Of a stretch of DNA of 64,000 nt, positions 55,018 through 63,010 are shown one piece after another (position 1 is the first letter of the stretch; every line of letters starts with the position of its first letter). The position numbers were made by a program, and so were the translations under genes. Where the stretch lies: the NCBI GenBank assembly GCA_027618475.1, contig JAQCEJ010000003.1, positions 49,812 through 113,811 of the forward strand, in the 5' to 3' direction. The notes under the pieces were generated by a model. It was not told the DNA's origin, made no database searches, and saw nothing but the letters and a program-made list of their open reading frames with translations. This DNA comes from Planctomycetota bacterium. GTDB lineage: Bacteria; Planctomycetota; Planctomycetia; Planctomycetales; Planctomycetaceae.

Positions 55018-55873
55018 GAGCCTGTTATGCACTTTGGATGGCGATTTTCGAGAGTAGGAGTCCGAGGAAGGCAAGCCAGTGCCAGTTTTTAAGTGTGTCG
55101 GAGAGTCGTTCGTAATCGCGGGTGAGTCGTCGAAAGCGTCCCAGCCATCCGAAGGTTCGTTCCACCACCCAGCGGCGGGGTAACAACACAAAACCACGTT
55201 TGGCTTCATGATGTTTCACGATCTCCAATTCGATCGACGAACCGCGTGCCTGTTCGGCTGCCGCTTCGCCGGTATAACCTTGATCAACGTAAGCGACTTC
55301 CACGGTTTCACCGGTGACGTGTTGCACCTGTTTCGCCAATTCCGCGACCTGGGCTCGTTCCTGTTCGTTGGCGGCGGTAATGGTCAATGCCAGCAGATTT
55401 CCCAGCGTATCGACAGCGGCATGCACTTTCGAGCCTTTCTTTTTCTTCGCACCATCATAACCGGCACGGCTGCCGCTTTCCGGAGTCGACTGCAACGTCC
55501 GGGCATCGAAAATCGTGGCCGAGGGTTGCTCGGCCCGGTCGGCCAGTACCCGCACGATGATGCGCAAATCGTGCGCGATGGTTTCAAGCACGCCGGCGTG
55601 AAACCATCGCCGTGCCTGTTGATACACGGCCGTCCAAGGCGGAAAGTCGTGTGGCAGAAATCGCCACTGACATCCCGTCTTCACCACGTACCGCAGCGCA
55701 TTGAACAACTCCCGCAACGAATGCTCCCGCTGCGGCGCGTCTTCACGCATCAGGGTCAAATAAGGCAACACAAATTCCCATTCTCCATCCGTCACGTCGC
55801 TGGGATACGACTTCCGTGTCGTGCTCATCACCGAACATCAACAGATTTCTTGAGATAAGTCAATAACAGGCTC
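55018..55873 (-). mobile_element. IS5-family insertion sequence, complete
   Basis: 856 bases bounded by inverted ends GAGCCTGTTAT (55018-55028) and ATAACAGGCTC (55863-55873), perfect over 11 bases. CTA before the left end and TAG after the right end make a CTAG junction on each side, consistent with duplication of a short palindromic target. One transposase gene fills it. Both ends look intact, so it may still be active. Confidence 0.9.
55025..55828 (-). CDS. IS5-family transposase
   Basis: 267 residues from ATG 55828. The N-terminal region SDVTDGEWEFVLPYL, LRYVVKTGCQWRFLPHDFPP and WTAVYQQARRWFHAGVLETI is typical of the IS5-like DUF4096 domain. The DDE catalytic domain has ATIFDARTLQST, VEVAYVDQGYTGEAAAE and RRWVVERTFGWLGRFRRL, which supply the two aspartates and the glutamate. 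The frame is intact with no frameshift. Confidence 0.95.
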   Translation of the reverse strand: MSTTRKSYPSDVTDGEWEFVLPYLTLMREDAPQREHSLRELFNALRYVVKTGCQWRFLPHDFPPWTAVYQQARRWFHAGVLETIAHDLRIIVRVLADRAEQPSATIFDARTLQSTPESGSRAGYDGAKKKKGSKVHAAVDTLGNLLALTITAANEQERAQVAELAKQVQHVTGETVEVAYVDQGYTGEAAAEQARGSSIELEIVKHHEAKRGFVLLPRRWVVERTFGWLGRFRRLTRDYERLSDTLKNWHWLAFLGLLLSKIAIQSA

Positions 55874-55932
55874 TAGCTGCTATGAAGATACAAGGGGGCG
55901 CTCAAGACGCTGGTGTCGAGTACAAATTTCAT
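55873..55932 (-). pseudogene. Truncated PIN-domain toxin start, cut by the IS element
   Basis: From an ATG at 55932 the minus strand reads MKFVLDTSVLSAPLYLHSS and then a stop formed at the IS border. M-K-x-V-L-D-T-S is the classic beginning of VapC-like PIN toxins, containing the first catalytic aspartate. It starts 38 bases after the stop of the antitoxin-like gene at 55971-56147. The rest of a PIN domain is not found on the other side of the IS, so a deletion probably accompanied or followed insertion. Confidence 0.6.
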
Positions 55933-55970
55933 GAGACGCGATTGAAGTCGTCCTACTTGGTGATGATCCC

Positions 55971-56147
55971 CTAATACTTGGCTTTGGCGGCCATGCGTTC
56001 GCGGAGCGAACGAAACTGTCGCAGAAAGACGTGCTGCTTGATGGTCTGGCAAATCACCTCATCGGGGGAAATGACTTCATTTTTCGATAGTTCGTGCACA
56101 CCCTGCTTGTTGTCAGCAGGTAACGTCACGGTAAATGATTGCACCAT
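55971..56147 (-). CDS. Ribbon-helix-helix-like antitoxin (orphan)
   Basis: 58 residues from ATG 56147, with GGAG 6 bases upstream. VQSFTVTLPADNKQGVHELS starts with a beta strand, followed by ISPDEVICQTIKQHVFLRQF and a basic C-terminus, the layout of small RHH antitoxins (VapB/ParD-like). The toxin gene after it survives only as a 19-codon PIN fragment next to the IS5 element, so it is probably a remnant module. Confidence 0.65.
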   Translation of the reverse strand: MVQSFTVTLPADNKQGVHELSKNEVISPDEVICQTIKQHVFLRQFRSLRERMAAKAKY

Positions 56148-56235
56148 GTTTGTCTCCGCTGTCGAAACGACGATGCGTTTCGAATAATTCCTATCTCCAT
56201 TAGACCTACGCACTATACGTTTGTCAATTCATGCT

Positions 56236-58014
56236 TTATTTACTAAACCCTAGCAAATACAAATCAAACCGTGGCGTCTTCTTCGGTTCATCCGTGCTCA
56301 ATTCAATCACCACCCGCACTGTCGAACTAATATTATCCAGTTTATGATCGGGCATCGCGTTTGCCACAATCACACTCCCCGCCTCATCAATCAAACTGAC
56401 TTTGCACCGCGTCCCTTCGGGCGTTTCGACTTGATAAGTCAACGATGTGAATTCGCACCCCGGCGGAACATACAATGGTTCTGAAATAAAACGACCGTTA
56501 TTCGCATACAACGGTTCGCCGTCATCGGTCTTGCCGGTTTTCTTCAGAATCAGGTTATCGGTGCCGTTCTGCACGTTCTCTTTCTCGCCGCGATGCAGGA
56601 AATAGGTCTCTTCGTACGCCCAAGGGAGGACGTTGAGCCGTTGATACGTCCGCCGGCGTTGGAAGTATTCGCTGTTGGGGCCGAGACCTTTCAGTTCGAT
56701 GACGTCCATCCCGCCGCTGCCGGAGAGTATGACGGAAAGCGGCTCCCCTTTTGCCAACTGGCAGACGAATGCCTCGCCAAAATATCTGGCCGCGCCCAAA
56801 TCGAACTGGTCGAGGATCTCTCCCTTCGCATTCAGAGCGAAAAGTAGGGCGTGCGTCTTGCTTTGCTGTTGCTCTTCGGTTTCGAAGTAGGTGCCGCTCG
56901 TCATCGCGAGGATTTCCAGTTCTTGGTCGCCGTTGAGATCGCACAGGATCGGCGTCATGTACATGTGGGTCCCCTCGTCGAGTTCAGGGCGGAGATCGTT
57001 TTTCCAGAGTGTTTCTCCCTGCGCGTTCAGGCAATAGACCTCGCCGCCGAACGTCATGCCGACGATTTCGATAGTGCCGTCGCCATCGAGATCGGCGGCG
57101 TTGGGAGAATCTTCCTCGGCGATGCCGGGGACGCTCCATAACTTTCCACCATTCACCGAATACGCGGCGAGCCCTTCGTGATTGTCGTCTCCTTTATAAT
57201 TGTCGACCGACTTGAGAATCTCGACAGTGCCGTCGCCGTCGAGATCGACGAGCACGGCATCGGCACTCGACGCATTATCGTTGGTGTCGTGTTGCCAGCG
57301 GATTTCAAGCGTCTCGGGATCGTATCGATACAAGCTTCCTTTGAAACCAAAATCGTCCCCCGAGCCGGCAAAGAAATCCCATTTGCCATCATGGTCAACA
57401 TCGAGTGCCGTCGTGTGACAACCGCACTGTGACCAGTTGACATGACGAGCCATTTCCTGAAACGAACCGAGATCGAGCCGAATCAGTGAATCGGCCCGCG
57501 TGCCGAAGATCGCATCGAGCCGGCCGTTGCCGTCGGCGTCGAGAATGACGGCGGAGTTGCCGATCTTCCAGTCGGTGGTTTCCCAGAAGCGAACGAGATC
57601 TCCCTTGTGATCGACAATGTTCAATCGTCCGGGGCTCGATGTGGTGTAGAGGATTTCAAAGTCGCCGTCCTGATCGACGTCGAACGCACAGAGCGATTGT
57701 TGCTGACCCGGAAACGGTTTGCTCCAGACGATGTCTCCGGTGACGGCATCGAGCCGGGTGAGATGGTTTGTACCGCGCGACGCGAAGAAGAGATCGCGCC
57801 GGCCGTCGTTGTCGACGTCGACACAACACGAGGCGTAACAGAAACTCGGATCGGCGAGACGGTACGAGAAATTGAACAGACCGTGAGGTGAGGTTCGATG
57901 CGCATCATCGAATTCGCGGGTGACAGCCGGCTCGGCGGCGTAAACCGGTTGACCCAATCCGATCGACACAACAGCAAGCGACATCAGCAGGGAGATTGTC
58001 ATTCGACGGGCCAT
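56236..58014 (-). CDS. Secreted FG-GAP/VCBS-repeat beta-propeller protein
   Basis: 592 residues with a signal peptide (MTISLLMSLAVVSIGLGQPV to about 26). At least seven repeats contain calcium-type loops: DVDNDGRRDLFFASRG, DVDQDGDFEILYT, DADGNGRLDAIFG, DVDHDGKWDFFAG, DLDGDGTVEILKS, DLDGDGTIEIVGM and DLNGDQELEILAM. These form a seven-bladed FG-GAP propeller over about 50-420. The C-terminal 150 residues are a separate beta domain with CKVSLIDEAGSVIVANAM. Exact function unknown; such proteins are frequent in planctomycete secretomes. Confidence 0.85.
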   Translation of the reverse strand: MARRMTISLLMSLAVVSIGLGQPVYAAEPAVTREFDDAHRTSPHGLFNFSYRLADPSFCYASCCVDVDNDGRRDLFFASRGTNHLTRLDAVTGDIVWSKPFPGQQQSLCAFDVDQDGDFEILYTTSSPGRLNIVDHKGDLVRFWETTDWKIGNSAVILDADGNGRLDAIFGTRADSLIRLDLGSFQEMARHVNWSQCGCHTTALDVDHDGKWDFFAGSGDDFGFKGSLYRYDPETLEIRWQHDTNDNASSADAVLVDLDGDGTVEILKSVDNYKGDDNHEGLAAYSVNGGKLWSVPGIAEEDSPNAADLDGDGTIEIVGMTFGGEVYCLNAQGETLWKNDLRPELDEGTHMYMTPILCDLNGDQELEILAMTSGTYFETEEQQQSKTHALLFALNAKGEILDQFDLGAARYFGEAFVCQLAKGEPLSVILSGSGGMDVIELKGLGPNSEYFQRRRTYQRLNVLPWAYEETYFLHRGEKENVQNGTDNLILKKTGKTDDGEPLYANNGRFISEPLYVPPGCEFTSLTYQVETPEGTRCKVSLIDEAGSVIVANAMPDHKLDNISSTVRVVIELSTDEPKKTPRFDLYLLGFSK

Positions 58015-58104
58015 GGGGGTCTCTCCTTTACCCAGACAATTATCGTCACGGCCTATTATAAGGGCATGAAACGGAATTGTTTATGCCACTCGTGAGTAAA
58101 TCAG

Positions 58105-58962
58105 TCACTCAAAATAGCGTACCGCGTTTTGAAAAATCGACATTCCCTCCCCCGCGCCGGTGAGGTTTCTTCGTGTCCATTGCGGGTGTTGCGTCGCAAA
58201 TACATATCGTTCGGGATGCGGCATCAGACCGAGAACTCGACCCGTGGCGTCGCACAATCCGGCGATGTTGGCGACCGATCCATTCGGATTGTCGGGATAC
58301 GCGAGCAACTCGTGCTCGTCAGTCGCGACATCGCCTCCTCCTCCGACCCCTGCAAGTGCGGTTTGTGGGGCATTTGCAAACCGCCGTGGTTGATACGTCA
58401 AAGCGATCTGATCGTTCTGATGCCACGTTTCGATCACGGCATTGTCCCGCACGGCGATCCGTCCTTCGGCGTGGGCGATCGGAAGTTCGATGTCATCGAT
58501 CCCACGAAGAAAAACGCATTTTTCGCTTTCGACTCGAAGTTTCACCCAGACGGCGGTGTAGCGGCCGTTGCGGTTCCATGTCAGCGTCGCCTCACGTTCG
58601 GAGGTCGCTTCGGGAGGCCAACTGGCGGCACCGTTCGGAAGCAGTCCCGATTTGAGCAAGACCTGAAACCCGTTGCAAATTCCTAATACCAGTTTGTCGG
58701 CCTGAACGAATTCGCCAATCGCCTCAGCGAGATGGCTTCGCATTTGTCCCCCGAAGATGACGCCGGCACCGATGTCATCGCCGTAGCTGAACCCGCCGGG
58801 AATGCAGAGAATCTGAAATTCGCTTAGTCGTTCCGGTTGTTCGAGCAACCGAAAGACATGAATCGATTCCGCCTGGCTGCCACATTGTTCGAAGGCGAAC
58901 GCTGTTTCGTGATCGCAGTTCGTCCCCGGCGCGCGGAGCACACACACTTTAGGACCGGCCAT
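58105..58962 (-). CDS. purQ: Phosphoribosylformylglycinamidine synthase subunit PurQ
   Basis: 285 residues, a class I glutamine amidotransferase that supplies ammonia to PurL for purine synthesis. KVCVLRAPGTNCDHETAFAF, LCIPGGFSYGDDIGAGVIFG and the nucleophile Cys 96 in LGICNGFQVLLKSGLLP are seen. The His-Glu pair sits in GLMPHPERYVFATQHPQ. It is longer than the 230-residue short type. purL and purS are not in this window. Confidence 0.95.
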   Translation of the reverse strand: MAGPKVCVLRAPGTNCDHETAFAFEQCGSQAESIHVFRLLEQPERLSEFQILCIPGGFSYGDDIGAGVIFGGQMRSHLAEAIGEFVQADKLVLGICNGFQVLLKSGLLPNGAASWPPEATSEREATLTWNRNGRYTAVWVKLRVESEKCVFLRGIDDIELPIAHAEGRIAVRDNAVIETWHQNDQIALTYQPRRFANAPQTALAGVGGGGDVATDEHELLAYPDNPNGSVANIAGLCDATGRVLGLMPHPERYVFATQHPQWTRRNLTGAGEGMSIFQNAVRYFE

Positions 58963-59178
58963 GCTGTAGTTCCTCTGGTTGTCGCTGTCAAATCAGGATT
59001 GGGGGAAGAGCGGAATTCGCAGAATTTCTGCGAGCATTTCGTTTCATAAGATTCGTTCATCGCAGATGCTAATGCAGTTGGTCGCCCCTTGCCAGTTCGT
59101 CAGCCTCAAATTTCGGCAGGCATCGTTGCATCGCCCTATTCGACGTTGTAGCATCGAGTCATATCAAAAGTTTCATAT
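58963..59178. other. Intergenic region before repeat copy B
   Basis: Part of a 337-base gap between divergent genes (purQ on minus, the secreted protein on plus). Apart from repeat copy B at 59179-59268 I see no gene or clear regulatory element here. Confidence 0.35.
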
Positions 59179-59268
59179 GAGCAGTTCCATAACCCTTTGG
59201 ACGACGGGTTTTTAGGGCCATTTGAACGTTTATTCTGTCGCCAACCGGGTTATGAAACCAGTTCTAGG
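59179..59268. repeat. 90-bp palindromic repeat, copy B
   Basis: Left end GAGCAGTTCCATAACCCTTT (59179 on), right end CGCCAACCGGGTTATGAAAC (to 59268 with CAGTTCTAGG). The ends are inverted copies of a GTTTCATAACCC-type unit, enclosing about 40 bases. The right end nearly equals that of copy C (60526-60615). It lies 32 bases before the following gene's ATG. Confidence 0.75.
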
Positions 59269-59299
59269 CATTAAAGCCTCTCGACATGAAGGATTTCGT

Positions 59300-60445
59300 A
59301 TGAAAACTCTCTGCGCCGTTTTGGTGCTGTTCCTTATGACGCCAGTGTCGACGACGGTTGCCGTGGCCGATGACGTTGACGAAAACCTTGCGACGCTGCT
59401 TGCCGTTGGAGAGGGAGCGAAGGGTTCGGTCGCGGCGCGGTCGGCTCGAATGCAACTCGTCTCCGCAGGGACAAGCGTCCTGCCGAAGTTGATGTCCGCG
59501 ATGGATGAGGCGAACCCTGTGTCGCTCAACTGGTGCCGTGTGGTATGGGACGAGGTCGTCGCTGCAGAATTGGCAAAACCGAAACCCGAATTGCCGGTCG
59601 ACATGTTTTGCGATTACGTCCGCGATGCGAAACATCCCGGCCCCGCTCGGCGGATGGTGCTCGACGTGCTCGATGAACTCAAACCCGACGAACGTCCCTC
59701 GTTGATGCCGATGCTGCTCGATGATCCTGAATTCCGCGAAGATGCGATCAACATCGTTCTCGCCGAGGGAGACCAAGCCCGCGATGCGAACGACATCGAA
59801 GGGGCCAAAACCGCTTATCAGAAGGCGTTTGATTCTGCTCGCGAAAGCGGACAGATCACGGCGGCATCCGGACGATTGCAATCGGTCGGCGTCGAGGTGA
59901 GCATCCCGAAGCAGATGGGGTTCGTGACCCGGTTCCATATCGTTGGACCGTTTCACGCCGAAGGCATGACCGGCTTCGATCGGGTTTTTCCACCGGAAGA
60001 AACAGTCGACTTGACCGCCGTCTATCCCGATGAGGGTAACGAACTGAAATGGCAGCCATTCGAGACCGACGATCCGTTCGGACAATTCAATCTCAACGCG
60101 CTGATCGGTCCCGCCGGTTCAGTCGTCGGCTATGCTTACACTGTCGTCCGTGTTGACCAGAAAGAACCGATCGCCGCGCAAATTCGTTGCAGTGCCGACG
60201 ACAACATCACCGTCTGGCTCAACGGCGAGTTGGTGCTCCGCAAGTTGATGTGGCTCAACGGCACCCGGCTCGACCGTTTCACATCGGCGGTCACACTCAA
60301 TCCAGGTCTCAATCGACTTCTCGTGAAAGTCTGCCAGGGTCCGCAACACCAAGACCCGAATGTGCCGAACAACTGGTCGATGCAACTCCGCCTCTGCACC
60401 GAAGACGGAGCAGGGGTGCCGTTTACGGTGGTTGATTTAGAATGA
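59300..60445 (+). CDS. Secreted hypothetical protein with HEAT-like N-terminus
   Basis: 381 residues from ATG 59300, with GAAGGA 7 bases upstream. The open frame from 59222 reads through repeat copy B, so its extra residues are not native. A signal peptide (KTLCAVLVLFLMTPVSTTVA) is followed by helical repeats to about 190 and a beta-rich C-terminus with FVTRFHIVGPFHAEGMTGFD and IRCSADDNITVWLNGELVLR, the latter resembling PA14/carbohydrate-binding sheets of planctomycete secreted proteins. No enzymatic motif is recognised. Confidence 0.75.
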   Translation: MKTLCAVLVLFLMTPVSTTVAVADDVDENLATLLAVGEGAKGSVAARSARMQLVSAGTSVLPKLMSAMDEANPVSLNWCRVVWDEVVAAELAKPKPELPVDMFCDYVRDAKHPGPARRMVLDVLDELKPDERPSLMPMLLDDPEFREDAINIVLAEGDQARDANDIEGAKTAYQKAFDSARESGQITAASGRLQSVGVEVSIPKQMGFVTRFHIVGPFHAEGMTGFDRVFPPEETVDLTAVYPDEGNELKWQPFETDDPFGQFNLNALIGPAGSVVGYAYTVVRVDQKEPIAAQIRCSADDNITVWLNGELVLRKLMWLNGTRLDRFTSAVTLNPGLNRLLVKVCQGPQHQDPNVPNNWSMQLRLCTEDGAGVPFTVVDLE

Positions 60446-60525
60446 TGGGGTCCACAGAAGAGGATTTTTGTCCGCAGATTTTCGCAGAGGCGAGCAGATG
60501 AGAAGAGAAGGAATAGAGTGACAAC
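60446..60525. other. Intergenic region before repeat copy C
   Basis: Start of a 307-base gap. It contains GTCCGCAGATTTTCGCAGAG, partly echoed in reverse near 60690-60715 (CATCTGCGAAAATCTGCGGA), so the repeat copy at 60526-60615 sits inside a larger inverted arrangement. No gene is seen. Confidence 0.4.
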
Positions 60526-60615
60526 AAGCAGTTTCATAACCCTCTGGACGGCGGATAATTCCGGACAATTTGGATGATTATTCCGTCGCCAACCGGGTTA
60601 TGAAACCAGTTCAAG
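60526..60615. repeat. 90-bp palindromic repeat, copy C
   Basis: Left end AAGCAGTTTCATAACCCTCT (60526 on), right end CGCCAACCGGGTTATGAAAC followed by CAGTTCAAG to 60615. GTTTCATAACCC and GGGTTATGAAAC are exact reverse complements of each other. Together with copy B it brackets the gene at 59300-60445. Confidence 0.8.
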
Positions 60616-60752
60616 TCATTCTTTTGAATAATTTGTCATACGAAGTTCACCTGTTTTTTTCATTCATTTGCCTTTCCATCTGTGTCCATCTGCGAAAATC
60701 TGCGGACAAAACTCCAGGCCTTTTAATACTTGAATCCATTCGAGGATTTCTC

Positions 60753-61991
60753 ATGCAGACGTTCGTGACTTGTACCGTGACATCGATTCTCCTTCTCTGC
60801 GGCACGTTACTTCACGCCGAAGACTGGCCGACGTGGCGGGGGCCTCAGCGGAATGGGATTTCGACCGAAACCGATCTGCCGACGACGTGGTCGGCGACCG
60901 AGAACATTAAATGGAAAGCGGAACTCCCCGGACTGGGCATCGCCAGCCCTGTCGTCTGGGGCGATCGTATTTATCTCACCGAATCCGACGGCAAACGGCT
61001 GAATACGCTGCACGTGATTTGTCTCGATCGCGAAACCGGAAACGAACTCTGGCGGCGTAAATTCTGGGGGACGGCTCCGACGCTCTATCACGGTTCGAAG
61101 AGCAGCATGGCAACTCCGGTCCCTGTCACCGACGGCGACTTCGTCTATGCCTTCTTCGGCACGGGGGATGTGTTTTGCGTGTCGAGCGACGGCGAGCTGA
61201 TGTGGCAACGCTCGCTCGCCAACGAATACGGCAAATTCGAAAACCGCTTCGCCGCGTCGAGTTCGCCGATTTTGCATGAAGCGTTGTTACTTCTGCAATG
61301 CGACCATTACGGCGACTCGTATGTCCTGGCGCTCGACCGGTCGACGGGAGAAAACGTCTGGAAGGCCGATCGACCCGAGTGCTGGTTGAGCTGGGCCTCG
61401 CCGCAGTTGTTACCCGAGAGTCAAGGGCATCCCGCCGAACTGCTCGTTTCGGGGTCGCACAAGATGGACTCGTACGACCCGCTCACCGGCGAACGAAAAT
61501 GGACGATCACCGGCCTCGAACGCGAATGCATTCCCACGCCGCTGTTCGGCCACGGGATGGCGTACGTCGTCAGCGGTCCGAAGGGGTTTACGTTTGCGAT
61601 TCGGCGCGGCGGTGAGGGAGATATCTCCGATTCGCACGTCGAATGGAAAACAAATCGGGGTGCACCGTTCGTCCCGTCGACGATTCTCGTCGGTGACTAC
61701 TACTATCTCGTCGACGACGCCGGCATCTTGACCTGTCTTGACGCCCACACAGGTGATGCGAAGTTTCAGAAACGATTAAACGGCGCATTCACGGCGTCCC
61801 CCGTCGCCGGCGATGGCAAGATCTACTTCACCGACGAATCGGGGACGACGACGGTCATCAAAGCCGACATCCCCGAGTACGAAGAACTCGCCAAAAACGA
61901 ACTCGGCGAACCAGGGTATGCGTCGCTGGCGATCTCGCAGGGGAATATTTTGTTTCGCACACCGTCGGGGGTGTTTTGTGTGGGGGAGTGA
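60753..61991 (+). CDS. Secreted PQQ-like beta-propeller protein
   Basis: 412 residues from ATG 60753, with GAGGA 7 bases upstream; the open frame from 60570 runs through repeat copy C. Signal peptide FVTCTVTSILLLCGTLLHAE. Propeller repeats of the PQQ type include DWPTWRGPQRNGIS, IASPVVWGDRIYLTESDGKR, VICLDRETGNELWRRKFWG, LALDRSTGENVWKADRPECW and TCLDAHTGDAKFQKRLNG. PQQ-binding residues are not evident, so it is probably a structural or binding propeller, as common in planctomycetes. Confidence 0.88.
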   Translation: MQTFVTCTVTSILLLCGTLLHAEDWPTWRGPQRNGISTETDLPTTWSATENIKWKAELPGLGIASPVVWGDRIYLTESDGKRLNTLHVICLDRETGNELWRRKFWGTAPTLYHGSKSSMATPVPVTDGDFVYAFFGTGDVFCVSSDGELMWQRSLANEYGKFENRFAASSSPILHEALLLLQCDHYGDSYVLALDRSTGENVWKADRPECWLSWASPQLLPESQGHPAELLVSGSHKMDSYDPLTGERKWTITGLERECIPTPLFGHGMAYVVSGPKGFTFAIRRGGEGDISDSHVEWKTNRGAPFVPSTILVGDYYYLVDDAGILTCLDAHTGDAKFQKRLNGAFTASPVAGDGKIYFTDESGTTTVIKADIPEYEELAKNELGEPGYASLAISQGNILFRTPSGVFCVGE

Positions 61992-62000
61992 GATGTGACG

Positions 62001-62414
62001 ATGAGTCGATCTACCATACTGTGTCTGGCAGTTGCTGTTTGCTGTATATCGATTTCGAGTTGCACTAAGCGGTATCAGTTGCATCTCGAAGGACAGATCG
62101 TGCGAGGCCAGTCACAAGCACCAGTTTGGGATGCGAAGATCACTATTTTCGCCGGCGACAAGAACTACGAAAGCACCGAATCCAATCGCCATGGGCGATG
62201 GAAACTGCATCACACGCTCGACGAAGCCGATTTCGAGACGACGCAGAATAACAAGAAACGCTTACGACAAGATGTAGACAATCCTCTCAGCATTCGTGTG
62301 GAACTCAACGGGGCAAAAGTGGAAATGTTATGTCCCCATGTTGCTGTTCCTGAATCAGAGTCGGATATTAACACTTTTGTACTCGTCGTCTTAGATACCG
62401 AGAATGTTGATTGA
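62001..62414 (+). CDS. Small lipoprotein, function unknown
   Basis: 137 residues from ATG 62001. STILCLAVAVCCISISSC ends in a lipobox-like cysteine, so it is likely a lipoprotein anchored in the envelope. The rest, LHLEGQIVRGQSQAPVWDAK and ESTESNRHGRWKLHHTLDEA, resembles a single carboxypeptidase-regulatory or transthyretin-like beta sandwich. It follows the PQQ gene after 9 bases, so they may share a transcript. Confidence 0.7.
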   Translation: MSRSTILCLAVAVCCISISSCTKRYQLHLEGQIVRGQSQAPVWDAKITIFAGDKNYESTESNRHGRWKLHHTLDEADFETTQNNKKRLRQDVDNPLSIRVELNGAKVEMLCPHVAVPESESDINTFVLVVLDTENVD

Positions 62415-62433
62415 CGTAAGCAGGAGCCCGATC

Positions 62434-62910
62434 ATGCCCCTTCCCGTCTCTCTCAAAGCCATTGTTGAAGAAATGGACATGCAGTTCGACGAGTCGCAGG
62501 CCTACATCAATAAGGTCACCGGCGAACTGGTGACGGTCGGCGAAGAAGAAATGCGAGCTGCCGAGGACGGCGAAGATCTTTCGGATTTTCCCGAGTGGCA
62601 GCAGGGAGCGATCAAGAAAGCGGCGAGCGTGCTCGCCTCCGACGATTATCTGCAATTGCCCGACAAGTTCGACATTCACGAATATGAAATCATGCAACGG
62701 TTCTGCTGGAGCGTCAAAAACGACAACGTGCGCGAAGAATTGAAGCGAGCCATCAGCGGCAAGGGAGCCTTTCGTTACTTCAAAGATACGATACACCAGC
62801 ACAACATCGCCGACAACTGGTATCGCTACCGCAATACAGCCCTCGAAGAGATTGCCGCCGGTTTTCTGGAGGCGCACGGTATTCCGTTCACGCGAGAAGA
62901 TGATGCGTAG
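62434..62910 (+). CDS. UPF0158 family protein
   Basis: 158 residues from ATG 62434. VSLKAIVEEMDMQFDESQAY, INKVTGELVTVGEEEMRAAE, LPDKFDIHEYEIMQRFCWSV and GKGAFRYFKDTIHQHNIADN are UPF0158 signatures. The ending WYRYRNTALEEIAAGFLEAH is also typical. Cytoplasmic; function not established. Confidence 0.85.
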   Translation: MPLPVSLKAIVEEMDMQFDESQAYINKVTGELVTVGEEEMRAAEDGEDLSDFPEWQQGAIKKAASVLASDDYLQLPDKFDIHEYEIMQRFCWSVKNDNVREELKRAISGKGAFRYFKDTIHQHNIADNWYRYRNTALEEIAAGFLEAHGIPFTREDDA

Positions 62911-63010
62911 TCCCAGAAGTTCACGCGCCGTTCTTGCATTCTGTCTCCAAACGAGATGAAATAGGGGCTCGCAGCACTTCACCATCAGCGGGCGAGAATT
63001 TTCATTCACC

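Noticed and set aside
59222..59299. Extended N-terminus of the secreted protein (YSVANRVMKPV)
   Set aside because: The extension is translated repeat sequence; a good ribosome binding site and signal peptide mark ATG 59300 as the start.
60570..60752. 61-codon N-terminal extension of the PQQ-propeller protein
   Set aside because: It runs through repeat copy C, and the signal peptide begins at ATG 60753 behind GAGGA.
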